From assembly GCA_011389765.1 (NCBI GenBank), contig JAABTT010000031.1, positions 1 to 37,393 of the forward strand: 37,393 nucleotides of DNA. Direction: 5' to 3'. Below, piece by piece: positions 16,756 to 25,538 of this stretch (the stretch's first letter is position 1; every line of letters starts with the position of its first letter). The DNA is from Desulfohalobiaceae bacterium S24 (GTDB taxonomy: Bacteria > Desulfobacterota > Desulfovibrionia > Desulfovibrionales > Desulfothermaceae). The position numbers and the translations under genes were made by a program. Under the pieces are notes generated by a model that was not told where the DNA came from, ran no database searches, and was given only the letters and a program-made list of their open reading frames with translations.

Positions 16756-17820
16756 TCAATCAAGGAGATAGCGCCAGCCAAATGGATCCGGCCGCTGTCC
16801 ATACTGGATACCGATGATTTCATCGTAGAGCTTTTTGGACAGTTCTCCTGTTTGTCCTGTGTTGACCGTGTAATCAAGGCCTTTGTAGCCGATTGTCCCT
16901 ACCGGGGAAATCACGGCCGCAGTCCCGGAGGCGAAGGCCTCCTGCAGGGCCCCGTCCTGGCAGCCCTGGATGACTTCATCAATGCTGATGGGCCGCTCCG
17001 TAACCCTGAGCCCCCAGTCTCGAGCCAAGTGCAGGACAGAGTCCCGGGTAATGCCAGGTAGAATGGTTCCGCCCAGAGGGGGGGTGACGAGTTCTTCGTT
17101 CAGATAAAAAAAGATATTGCTCGTGCCCACCTCTTCTACATACCGGTGTTCTTTCCCGTCCAGCCACAAGACTTGCGCATAGCCCCTGGCCGCCGCTTCC
17201 TTGGAGACATACAGAGTCGGACCGTAATTTCCGGATGTTTTGGCTTCCCCCGGTCCGCCTTGAACCGCCCGGACATAGGTGTCGGAAACAAAGATTCTGG
17301 TGGGATTGAAACCCTGGGGATAATAGGCTCCGACCGGCGACAGGATGATAAAAAAGAGATAGGTTTGGGCCGGCCTGACTCCGAGGGCGGCTTCGGTGGC
17401 GATCATGGCCGGCCGGACATACAGGGACGTGCCCGGGGCTTTGGGTATCCAGTCCCGATCCAGGAGAATGAGCTCCTGCATGGCCTGAAGAAAGTCCTGT
17501 TCGGGAATCTCCGGCATGACCATCCTCCGGGCCGAACTGTTCATCCGTGCAATGTTCTTTTGGGGCCGGAAGAGACTGACCCGATCTTCCGGCAGGGCAT
17601 AGGCTTTTAAACCTTCAAAGATTTCCTGGTTGTAATGGAGCACCATAGCCGCGGGATCAAGGCGCAGGTCGCCATAGGGGACGATTCTCGGCCGGCGCCA
17701 GCCCTGATCGCCTTCGTAATCCATGAGAAACATATGATCGGTCATGAATTGACCGAAACCCAGGTTGGCGGCATCGGGTCTGGATTTTCCGTGCTGCGTC
17801 TCTCGCGTGTCAATCATCAT
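16756..17820 (-). CDS. ilvE: Branched-chain amino acid aminotransferase
   Basis: A 354-residue class IV (D-amino-acid transferase fold) aminotransferase using PLP to interconvert leucine, isoleucine and valine with their 2-oxo acids. Family landmarks are LGFGQFMTDHMF, YNQEIFEGLKAY, RPQKNIARMNSSARRM, SLYVRPAMIATE, and GGPGEAKTSGNYGPTL with the PLP lysine at K194. EEVGTSNIFF and the GTILPGITRDSVL phosphate region follow. The length fits the long BCAT2/eukaryote-like subtype. I place the start at the ATG at 17820 because GGAG lies eight bases upstream and the protein then begins at the usual family position. A longer frame starting at 17880 would add 20 non-homologous residues without a ribosome site. 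Confidence 0.93.
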   Translation of the reverse strand: MMIDTRETQHGKSRPDAANLGFGQFMTDHMFLMDYEGDQGWRRPRIVPYGDLRLDPAAMVLHYNQEIFEGLKAYALPEDRVSLFRPQKNIARMNSSARRMVMPEIPEQDFLQAMQELILLDRDWIPKAPGTSLYVRPAMIATEAALGVRPAQTYLFFIILSPVGAYYPQGFNPTRIFVSDTYVRAVQGGPGEAKTSGNYGPTLYVSKEAAARGYAQVLWLDGKEHRYVEEVGTSNIFFYLNEELVTPPLGGTILPGITRDSVLHLARDWGLRVTERPISIDEVIQGCQDGALQEAFASGTAAVISPVGTIGYKGLDYTVNTGQTGELSKKLYDEIIGIQYGQRPDPFGWRYLLD

Positions 17821-18009
17821 ACACTTTGCTCCGATTTTGGCTGGAGGTTGGATATTGACCGATGCAGGAAAATGGTCCATGATAAATGCTTAATTGATTG
17901 CATGTCTTTAGAAGTACTTGAGCCGGATTGAAAATGTCAAGGCCGAGTCTCGGGCATGGCCATCGAGTAGAACAGGACTTTTTGATCAGATTTCGAGGTT
18001 GAAACATAG

Positions 18010-20376
18010 ATGCCGGAAAAAGCAGATTTCGCTTTTCTATATTCCAAAAATGCCGGAGGAGAGCAGAACGGCGTGCAAGAACAAAAAGTGATTGTCAACC
18101 TTCGCGATCAGAAAACATCGCAAGGATATCTTCTGAAGGTGGACCATCCCAAGAAATATGTGCAAATCCGTCTCCGAGAGGCGCAGGACAGCAACTCAGT
18201 TCTGGAGCTTGGATTCGAAGACATCTCCTCTTTGTATTATGTCCATGATTTTGACGGGAAGTTGCCCCAATTCAGAATCGAGTCCGGCTCCTGGAACAAA
18301 ATTTTTCAAGAGCGAACTTCAGGGACTATTGCTTTTCGAAAGGTTCAGGGGAAATGGGCTGCCCGGTTTAAAAGAAGCGAACTGGATCTCGGCGGGGTCT
18401 TTCTGGAGCCGCAGGACTCGGAATCCAACGTTCTGAAGGTTTTTTTCCCTTTTCCCGAGCTGAAGCAGCTTTCAGGGGGTGATAAACTCGGGGAAAAACT
18501 CCTGAGCGAGGGCTTTATATCCCAGGAAGAGCTGGCGGCCGGTCTTCGCAAGCAGTCGGAAATACGGCAGAAAAAAATCGGGGACATCCTGGTGGAACAG
18601 GGCCGGGTCCAGCCGGATGCAGTGAAAAGCGCTCTCAGCCAGCAAAAAGCCCGTTTCGAGGCGAAACTGGGCGATATCCTGGTGGCTGCCGGAGCGGTCA
18701 CTGAAAAACAGGTTGATGAGGCCCTGGACAGGCAGAAAAAACACTCGAGCAAGCGCTTGGGACAGATTTTGATTGACATGGACGTGATCAGTGCAGAGAT
18801 GCTGGCCCTGTCCATGGCCTTGAAATTCGGCCTGCCCTATGTGGACCTGAAGGATTATCCCGTGGATCCTGCCGCTTTGGATTGCGTACCCCAGGAAATG
18901 GCCAGGCGATTGAAGATCTTCCCGGTGAAGCTCAAGGACAAGGAATTGACCATAGCCTTCACCGACCCCACAAACCTGGATCCAAAACAGGATCTGGCCT
19001 TTCATACCGAGAAGCAGATCAAGGAGGTCATTGCCACGGAAGAGGGTATAACCGTGGCCATAGAAGAGCATTACGGCAAGGATCCGGACACTTATCTGGA
19101 GAAACTGCTGGCTGATGAAGCAGATTTAGAAGAAGTCGCCGAAGAGCGGGAAGCCGAATACGAGCTGAGCGAAAAAACCGGTCGGGAAAAACCGATTATT
19201 GAACTGGTCAATCACATCCTGAAGACCGCGGTCAAGAAAAAGGCCAGTGATCTGCATATCGTGCCTGAAGGCCGCCGGGTGAAGGTCGAGTTGCGAATCG
19301 ACGGGACCCTCAGGGAAGAGTTGACCCTGGGCAGCGAGCGTCTGCCTTCGGTCATCGCCCGGATGAAGATCATGGGAAATATGAATATCGCCGAGCGCAG
19401 ACTGCCCCAGGACGGACGCTCCAAGGTCAAGGTGGGCAACAAGGTCGTTGATCTGCGCTTTTCCTGTATGCCCAGCATCTTTGGGGAGAGCATGGTGATT
19501 CGGCTCCTGGACAAGGAGAGCGGGGTCGTGGATTTGGACCATATCGGTTTTTTGGAGAAAGAACTGCAGGAAATGCGGGAGTCGCACCGAAAAGCCTACG
19601 GGATGATCCTGGTCACCGGACCCACAGGCAGCGGCAAGTCGTCAACCATTTATGCCTGCCTCCAGGAGGAGGCCTTTCACAACAAGAACATCGTCACCCT
19701 GGAAGATCCGGTTGAATACGAGCTGCCGGGTATCACCCAGGTCCAGATCAAAGAAAATATCGGCCTGACTTTTGCCAAAGGCCTGCGCCAGATTCTGAGG
19801 CATGATCCGGATGTGATAATTGTCGGGGAAATCCGGGATGTGGAAACCGCCAGGATTGCGATTCAATCGGCCCTGACCGGTCACTTGCTCTTCAGCACCC
19901 TGCACACGAACACGGCTCCGGAAGCTTTCACTCGGCTCAGTGAAATGGGGGTGGAACCCTACCTGGTCTCCTCCAGCATTCTGGGGGTCATTGCCCAGCG
20001 CCTGATAAAAAAATTGTGCCCTGCCTGCAAAACACCCGATCAGCATGCCCTGCACAAGCTGGAATCGAGCCATTACCCTGCCCAACCCGCCCCGAATGCG
20101 GAATTTTTTACGGCTCAGGGCTGTGATCAGTGCAATCAGACCGGCTATAAGGGCAGAACCATAATCTATGAATACCTGATTCCCAATGAGGAAATCAAGC
20201 GGGCGGCCATCAAGCACATGAGTGCGGGCGAGATCAGGCACATGGCCCAGAAAAAAGGGATGCGCACCATGGAACAGATCGCTCTGCTCAAAGCGGAGCA
20301 GGGGGTGACCAGTATCGACGAGATCATCCCTTTGATGAGTGCGGTTGATCAGGAAGAAACAATGGACTTGGAGTGA
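18010..20376 (+). CDS. PilB/GspE-type secretion ATPase with N-terminal MshEN-like c-di-GMP motifs
   Basis: A 788-residue hexameric-type ATPase of type II secretion or type IV pilus assembly. Residues ~20-150 form an extra domain (VIVNLRDQKTSQGYLL ... ISSLYYVHDFDGK) that resembles DUF6982. Residues 159-270 carry MshEN-like motifs ((K/R)-(L/I)-G-x2-L-x3-G ... L-x2-Q) beginning at K159, K189, K219 and R249, exactly 30 apart. The catalytic half has Walker A GPTGSGKS (537-544), a Walker B DPDVIIVGEIRD, the histidine box GHLLFSTLHTN and a zinc tetracysteine (C670, C673, C705, C708). No pilin or secretin genes are adjacent. ATG 18010 has GAGG at 11 bases; a GTG at 18073 after GGAGGAG is an alternative start. 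Confidence 0.9.
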   Translation: MPEKADFAFLYSKNAGGEQNGVQEQKVIVNLRDQKTSQGYLLKVDHPKKYVQIRLREAQDSNSVLELGFEDISSLYYVHDFDGKLPQFRIESGSWNKIFQERTSGTIAFRKVQGKWAARFKRSELDLGGVFLEPQDSESNVLKVFFPFPELKQLSGGDKLGEKLLSEGFISQEELAAGLRKQSEIRQKKIGDILVEQGRVQPDAVKSALSQQKARFEAKLGDILVAAGAVTEKQVDEALDRQKKHSSKRLGQILIDMDVISAEMLALSMALKFGLPYVDLKDYPVDPAALDCVPQEMARRLKIFPVKLKDKELTIAFTDPTNLDPKQDLAFHTEKQIKEVIATEEGITVAIEEHYGKDPDTYLEKLLADEADLEEVAEEREAEYELSEKTGREKPIIELVNHILKTAVKKKASDLHIVPEGRRVKVELRIDGTLREELTLGSERLPSVIARMKIMGNMNIAERRLPQDGRSKVKVGNKVVDLRFSCMPSIFGESMVIRLLDKESGVVDLDHIGFLEKELQEMRESHRKAYGMILVTGPTGSGKSSTIYACLQEEAFHNKNIVTLEDPVEYELPGITQVQIKENIGLTFAKGLRQILRHDPDVIIVGEIRDVETARIAIQSALTGHLLFSTLHTNTAPEAFTRLSEMGVEPYLVSSSILGVIAQRLIKKLCPACKTPDQHALHKLESSHYPAQPAPNAEFFTAQGCDQCNQTGYKGRTIIYEYLIPNEEIKRAAIKHMSAGEIRHMAQKKGMRTMEQIALLKAEQGVTSIDEIIPLMSAVDQEETMDLE

Positions 20377-21296
20377 ATTTTACTCAGGACTCGTTTTTTC
20401 AAACTGCAGATTGAGCAGAGTGGGCCGAAAGCCGGCTCACCGCAAAGATCGCAACTGCCGTACTCGGCATCAGGCTTGCTCTCCGGCTTTTCCTTGAGAT
20501 AGGCATACAAAAACGAACGTTTGAGGCCGGGCATTCTCTGTTCTAACAGGGATAGGGCTTCTTTGAAATGCGGACTGGTGGCTCCTTTGGTAAACGGGCA
20601 GTTTCCCTGGACCGCCCGTATGGTGTTTATATTATTATAGGCCTTGATTTCCCTGACATCGACCCGGTACAGGGGCTTGATTCTGGCCGGGACCTTCGGA
20701 TGGGGTGAAGGCAGAAACGGGGCCTGTTTCCTGACATGTTCCTGCCTGTTTCCCAGTAGATTTCCGAGCAAACGCCCGGCCTCATCATCAAGATGGTGGC
20801 CGGTGACCAGAGTTTGAAAGCCCTGTCTGCTGGTGATCCGGTTCAAAAGCCCTCGTTTGAGCCTGCCGCAGGAGGCGCAGGTCTTTCCCTTCAAAAGCGC
20901 ATCAATCTCCCGGAGGCTGAAGCCGAATTCTTGACTCAGGCTGAAGCTCCCCCAATTCAGCTTTTTCTCCCGGGCAAAATCCGCCACGCGCTCCAGGGAC
21001 TCTTCGGAAAAATCCCCCAAACCAAGATCCAAATGCAGCCCTTTGGTGCAGTATCCCAAATCCAAGAGAACCTGCCAGACGGCCAGGGAATCCTTACCGC
21101 CCGAAACAGCGACCATCACAGGCGAGGATGGATGGACAGGGGTTTTTTTCAGGCCTCTAAAAACCTGGCGTTGAAAAAATACCAGGAAACAGTCCGGGCA
21201 GAAATTGGCATGGTGGGAGGGGAGATGAATCTCCGCCTGCTGCCTGCATCTGACGCATTTTGCGCCTCTGGAAAGCGTGTGGCTGTTTTTTTCCAT
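20349..21296 (-). CDS. TtuA/TtcA-family tRNA sulfurtransferase-like PP-loop protein
   Basis: A 315-residue ATP pyrophosphatase of the TtcA/TtuA/Ncs6 family, which activates a tRNA base with ATP and inserts sulfur. An N-terminal zinc finger (C14-x2-C17 ... C33-x2-C36) precedes the PP-loop SGGKDS (65-70). The CASC pair C140/C143 plus C233 (GNCPF) match the three cysteines that hold a [4Fe-4S] cluster in TtuA. TGHHLDDEA is the second nucleotide-site motif. A C-terminal second zinc finger reads CDLCGEP ... CSIC. This double-finger architecture favours TtuA over TtcA. The sulfur-carrier partner is not in the window. Its 3' end overlaps the convergent ATPase gene by 28 bases, and it lies 33 bases downstream of the AsmA-like gene, so both are probably one transcript. 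Confidence 0.87.
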   Translation of the reverse strand: MEKNSHTLSRGAKCVRCRQQAEIHLPSHHANFCPDCFLVFFQRQVFRGLKKTPVHPSSPVMVAVSGGKDSLAVWQVLLDLGYCTKGLHLDLGLGDFSEESLERVADFAREKKLNWGSFSLSQEFGFSLREIDALLKGKTCASCGRLKRGLLNRITSRQGFQTLVTGHHLDDEAGRLLGNLLGNRQEHVRKQAPFLPSPHPKVPARIKPLYRVDVREIKAYNNINTIRAVQGNCPFTKGATSPHFKEALSLLEQRMPGLKRSFLYAYLKEKPESKPDAEYGSCDLCGEPAFGPLCSICSLKKRVLSKIHSKSIVSS

Positions 21297-21329
21297 TCTT
21301 GCTGTACCGGAAGTCTTTTGAGCGCTTGC

Positions 21330-24300
21330 TTACCTGCCGGAAGATTCTTCGTCCAAGGTCCTGATTTCCTGATTGTTTTCAAGCAGCGGCTGGATGATGG
21401 CCACAGGCGCTTTCAGGGTTCTTTTGAGCATATCCAGAAAATTTTGTCCAAGCCGGTGCGGAGGAATCGGGGTAATGCGGTGTTTGTCCAATGTCCCTGA
21501 GACTTTCAGCGGGATGGAGACCAGATGGTTTCCTGTGAGACCCTTGATCAGGGGGATTTTAGCTAAAAGCCGGTCCACGGTCTTCAAGGGAGCGACAGCG
21601 ATAAGCAGCTCTAGTTCCGTGCTTCTTGGGTCAAAACGGCCGATAAATTCAATAGCCATGGACTGAGCATTCAGAAAGCCCGATTCGATTTTCAGGATCG
21701 AGTCTTCAAGCACACAGTCCATCTTGAGAGTATGGTAGGCGAAGCCTTCTTTTTCAAGGTCCGGGATGCTGCCGAAAAAAATTTCTGTAGTGTTCAGAAG
21801 CTGCAGGACTTTGGACAAAAGAGTCGCTTTGTAAATTCGTCCGTTTTCTGCGGACAGGTGAAGCGAGCCCTGAAAGGCATTTTTGAGGCCCTCCCAATCC
21901 GATCCCCTGCTCTGCAGATTGCCGGTCAGGCTGCAGCGGCCGGTCAATTGCTGCTTTGTACCGTGAAAGCAGGAAAGGATGTCTTCCAGATCCCGGCCGG
22001 CGATTTCAGGACGGGCTTGCAGACGGATGGTTCCGTCTTCTATGGAAAGGGTTCCGGGGGTACGGATGGAACAGAGGCTGGACTGCGCAGAGCTGCTCAG
22101 CGTGATCCGGTTCTTTTCGAATTTGAGCTCGATCTGGAGCGGCTGCCAGGAAAAACGGTCAAGCTGGAATGTATCGGCCTTGATGTTCAGACTTCCCCGT
22201 ATTTTTCGGAGACGATCCGCAATCCGGGTGTCCTTTGTGGATTCCTTGGATTTTTGGGCAAAAAACGCGGATCGAATGCCGTCCCAGGCGATGTTCCCGG
22301 CTTTGCAGTGCAGGTCCACTCTGTTGTATTGGAAGGCGGTGTCGATGGTTCCGCTCAGATTCACTGCGGATGTCCCCCAGATCATTTGCCCTTTTTGAAT
22401 GCGGAGTTGCTTCGGATCGGCCTTGATTTCCAGGTTTTCAATGCCGAGCCTCTGCTGTGCTCCGGGAATCGGCAGGAAGAGGTCGTTGAGTTGAATTTTT
22501 CCCAGGGCTGATTTGATATGAAAGGGATTGGGCTGTACTTGAAGCGAAAAGTGCCCGAGGGCACTGCCCATGAAATAGGTCTGCGTTCTGCAGATATTGT
22601 GAATGGATCTCTGGTCCAGGTAGCCGGAGAAGCTTGTCTCAAAGAGGTTTTTGGCTGTCTGTTCGATCTCGATGCGGGCCTTTGAGAAGCGATCGACAAC
22701 TTCGAAATGATAGCGGGCCTGTTGATCCCCTGGCAGACGGATATTTATATCCAAAGCGGTTTCAGATGCCTCAAGACCGAATTGGAGTTCAAAGATACGG
22801 CCGTTTCTGAGTTGAAGGGAGCCCTGCTTGATTGCAATGGGCCCCTTGAGTTCGATGTCTTCGGGCAAGGGAAGACGGGTGTGCAGCACACGCAGGATCT
22901 CCGGCCTTAGGCGTCCTTGGGAAAAAATGAATTCAACAAGAGCTGTTTCGTCCTTTGCGGCTTCGAGAACGAGGGAGAGGCCGGCGGAACCATCAAGGCA
23001 GTGTATTTTCCAGTCTTTGAGAGCAAGCTTTGCCTGGCCGGACTCGGCTTGAAAGGCGCCGCTTTTGACTTGCAGAGGGCTGGGCAGGGCCTTGCTGTGC
23101 AAGCGCAGCTCCTGGACGGAGCCTTTGACTCGGAAATCCCAATTCTCCGAATCCTGGAGTTTTCCCTGAAGGCGGCCGGTCTCTACAAAGACTTTTCCGA
23201 CTGGATCCGCTTGTATGGCAGGCAGATTCGCGCCACCCGGGCGCCATTTTGTCGGCAGACTCGAAAAACCCGATGAAGGTGAACGGAGCCAGGGCAGGAG
23301 CTCTTGGACCTCGAGAACGGCCTCTGAGGTTTCGATTTCAAAAGGATTTTTCCGGTCCGCCTGCACGACGGCGGAAATGGATTGACAGGAAGATGAGCTC
23401 GCCTTTAGTTTTTCCAAGTGGAGCTTGGTCTGGGAACTGTTCCAGTGAACTGTGCCCGCGCCGATGCGGACCGGAAAAGGCAGGCGGTCCATCTTGGCTT
23501 TCAGAAAACCCCGCTCAAGGCCGGCCTTTACCGTCCAGCCCCGAGTTTCTTTTTCAATACGCAGGGTTCCCTTTCCTTGACCGGAGATCTCGCTGAAGCT
23601 TTCGAGTTCATGGAGGAAGCTCTCGGAGTGCACGGTTTTGCGCAAAACCGCCGGCAGTGCTTCAAAACTCCCTTCAATTTCGGTCCGGAGCAGGAAAGGA
23701 TCAGCCATTGCCTTCAGACCCAGGACGAATTCGCCATTGCGGGCTTCGGCGCCGCCCATGCGGGCTCCTGCCTGCCGGCAGCGCAGGACTCCGTCTTCAT
23801 AGAGCACGCTGCCCCTGACATCGGTCAAATGAAGCCGGGGGGCCGGCACGATTACAGTGCCCTTGTCGAGTCCGCCCTGAAGCCGAAAATTGTCGCCCAG
23901 CTCAGAAAGAGAGCGCCCGGAGGTGCTCAGAGCAAGCTCCTGAACCTGTCCGCCGGGGACAATGCTCAGGATCTTGCGAAGTGTTTGACTTTCTCCTACA
24001 CTCAGCCAGGCCTTTTTGAGGGCTTTGATTTGGAAATTGGAAGCCTGAACCCGGCAGTTGATTGTATTCGATGCAAATTCCCAGCCAAACTCTCCCGAGA
24101 GTTGTATCTCGGGGTTTTCGAGATGCAGATCGCTGATGAAAATCCGGGTGCTCTCCGGACTGAGATGAAGGCGACCCTGCAGAGCGGGATCTATGACAAG
24201 GAGGTCGTGGCGTCGGCCTTTCAGTTTCCAGTCCGGGGCATTGGCCTGAAATGCGGATTCCAGGATATTTCCGGAGGCGATTTTCAGCTCGGCCTTCAGA

Positions 24301-25031
24301 TTGACCCGGGAAGAGCCAAGATCCTGATAGCCCGGGGGGAAAAATTTCGCGATTTCCTGGAGTTGCAGATTTGCGAGTTTCAGACGGCCCTGGAAATCAA
24401 GGCTTTCCGGATCGCCTGAAAACTGCACCGAGAATCGTTTTGCCTGCGCAGATCGCCCCTTTACCTGAAGCTTGAGCAGGGGGAGGCCCCGGGCTTGAGC
24501 CTGTATACCTGAGCAGGAAAGAAGGGTTGTCTCCCTGGATTCAATCCGCAGGCGTCCGTCTTCAATGGATGTTTTCTCTATTTTGGAGAGCCGCTGAAGA
24601 ACAGCCTGCAGCGCCTGGGCATCCGGGAGAGGCACATGAGCCCTGTCTCCGCTTTGAAGTTCAAAGGCCGGTCCTTTGACCCGCAGTTCCTGAATGCGGG
24701 CCTTTCCCAGGAACAGGTCTTTCCAGGAGGGGAAAACCTGCAGGCTTTCCACCTGGACCGCGAGAGCTTTTGAGGGACGGAGCTGCAAGTTTTGGATTTG
24801 CAAAAAAGGTCTGGGAAAGAACGTCAGCCGGACTTCGGATGTCTTGAGAGGCATTGACAAAAATTGTGACGTCCTGCGGGTGAGCTCCCGGCGGATCGGA
24901 TCGTGATCTATGATCCTCGGGATACAAAGCAGGAGGAGCAGGAGGAGGTAGATCAAAAAGCAAATGCACAGGGCAAGGGGCAGGAGAAAGGATCTCCGGA
25001 AAGAAAAGGCTTTTGGGATGGAATTCTTCAT
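21330..25031 (-). CDS. Large AsmA-like envelope protein
   Basis: A 1233-residue protein anchored by one N-terminal transmembrane segment (residues ~13-37, very leucine-rich) with the rest in the periplasm. The N-terminal domain has the AsmA pattern (TRRTSQFLSMPLKTSEVRLTFFPRPFLQIQNLQL ... VESLQVFPSWKDLFLGKARIQELRVKGP, read in parts). Long beta-rich repeats follow. The C terminus (~1040-1200) has the AsmA-2/DUF3971-like region, including LLNTTEIFFGSIPDL, GFAYHTLKMDCVLEDSILKI and PLIKGLTGNHLVSIPLKVSGTL. AsmA/TamB/YhdP relatives are thought to form periplasm-spanning grooves for phospholipid transport to the outer membrane. The length lies between AsmA (~620) and YhdP/TamB (~1260). No good ribosome site precedes the ATG. 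It is probably co-transcribed with the TtuA-like gene. Confidence 0.82.
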   Translation of the reverse strand: MKNSIPKAFSFRRSFLLPLALCICFLIYLLLLLLLCIPRIIDHDPIRRELTRRTSQFLSMPLKTSEVRLTFFPRPFLQIQNLQLRPSKALAVQVESLQVFPSWKDLFLGKARIQELRVKGPAFELQSGDRAHVPLPDAQALQAVLQRLSKIEKTSIEDGRLRIESRETTLLSCSGIQAQARGLPLLKLQVKGRSAQAKRFSVQFSGDPESLDFQGRLKLANLQLQEIAKFFPPGYQDLGSSRVNLKAELKIASGNILESAFQANAPDWKLKGRRHDLLVIDPALQGRLHLSPESTRIFISDLHLENPEIQLSGEFGWEFASNTINCRVQASNFQIKALKKAWLSVGESQTLRKILSIVPGGQVQELALSTSGRSLSELGDNFRLQGGLDKGTVIVPAPRLHLTDVRGSVLYEDGVLRCRQAGARMGGAEARNGEFVLGLKAMADPFLLRTEIEGSFEALPAVLRKTVHSESFLHELESFSEISGQGKGTLRIEKETRGWTVKAGLERGFLKAKMDRLPFPVRIGAGTVHWNSSQTKLHLEKLKASSSSCQSISAVVQADRKNPFEIETSEAVLEVQELLPWLRSPSSGFSSLPTKWRPGGANLPAIQADPVGKVFVETGRLQGKLQDSENWDFRVKGSVQELRLHSKALPSPLQVKSGAFQAESGQAKLALKDWKIHCLDGSAGLSLVLEAAKDETALVEFIFSQGRLRPEILRVLHTRLPLPEDIELKGPIAIKQGSLQLRNGRIFELQFGLEASETALDINIRLPGDQQARYHFEVVDRFSKARIEIEQTAKNLFETSFSGYLDQRSIHNICRTQTYFMGSALGHFSLQVQPNPFHIKSALGKIQLNDLFLPIPGAQQRLGIENLEIKADPKQLRIQKGQMIWGTSAVNLSGTIDTAFQYNRVDLHCKAGNIAWDGIRSAFFAQKSKESTKDTRIADRLRKIRGSLNIKADTFQLDRFSWQPLQIELKFEKNRITLSSSAQSSLCSIRTPGTLSIEDGTIRLQARPEIAGRDLEDILSCFHGTKQQLTGRCSLTGNLQSRGSDWEGLKNAFQGSLHLSAENGRIYKATLLSKVLQLLNTTEIFFGSIPDLEKEGFAYHTLKMDCVLEDSILKIESGFLNAQSMAIEFIGRFDPRSTELELLIAVAPLKTVDRLLAKIPLIKGLTGNHLVSIPLKVSGTLDKHRITPIPPHRLGQNFLDMLKRTLKAPVAIIQPLLENNQEIRTLDEESSGR

Positions 25032-25538
25032 GATGGCAAGGGTCTGTTCAGATTTCGGTCATCTTTTCATACCAGACCGAAATACTATCTGAAATTGCTT
25101 TGGTTGTCATTCCCGGGATCAGGGTCAAAGACGGCCGGAGCAGCTCCGGTTTGATCCGGACTAGTCCCGTGTCTTATAAGTTTTGTCCCATATAGTGGCA
25201 ATTTGTAATGTTGACTTTCTTTTCAAACTTGATCCACAATTCAACGACACGGAAATTCGAAATACGAATATCGAAATTCGAAGCAAACTCGAAAAAAAAA
25301 ATCAAAATGTCAAAATCTTCGTCAGTTGTTTTGGTAATTGGTAAATTCGAATTTGATATTTGTTTCGGATTTCGGATTTCGATATTCGAATTTTATAAAC
25401 TTATAAATGAAATAGAACCATTTGCCAAAAATTGAGGCAAGATTTTTGAGATGCAGTACTAGAAAGCATCGATTATCAGAATTGCCGAATAATGAAGATC
25501 CCAATTTATGACGACCGTAAGTATAAGGACAAAAGATC
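25032..25538. other. Divergent intergenic region with a long AT-rich inverted repeat
   Basis: 507 bases between the divergent AsmA-like and M23 peptidase genes. It contains a small GC palindrome near 25132-25146 (CCGGAGCAGCTCCGG) and a TTCGAAAT-type inverted repeat (25251-25395). No credible coding region was found; short frames here translate to repeat-like Phe/Ile-rich peptides. Confidence 0.6.
25251..25395. repeat. TTCGAAAT-type inverted repeat
   Basis: The left arm (25251-25291) is built of AAATTCGAAATACGAATATCG units, and the right arm (about 25340-25395) carries the complementary CGGATTTCGATATTCGAATT units. The arms match imperfectly over about 35 bases. Similar AT-rich stem elements are common between genes in some Deltaproteobacteria. 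Confidence 0.55.

Noticed and set aside
17821-17880. 20-residue N-terminal extension of the aminotransferase
   Set aside because: The upstream ATG has no ribosome site, while the ATG at 17820 has GGAG at eight bases and gives the usual family start.
25208-25435. 75-codon frame between the AsmA-like and M23 genes
   Set aside because: It runs through the AT-rich inverted repeat and yields a Phe/Ile-rich repeat-like peptide; it lacks a ribosome site.
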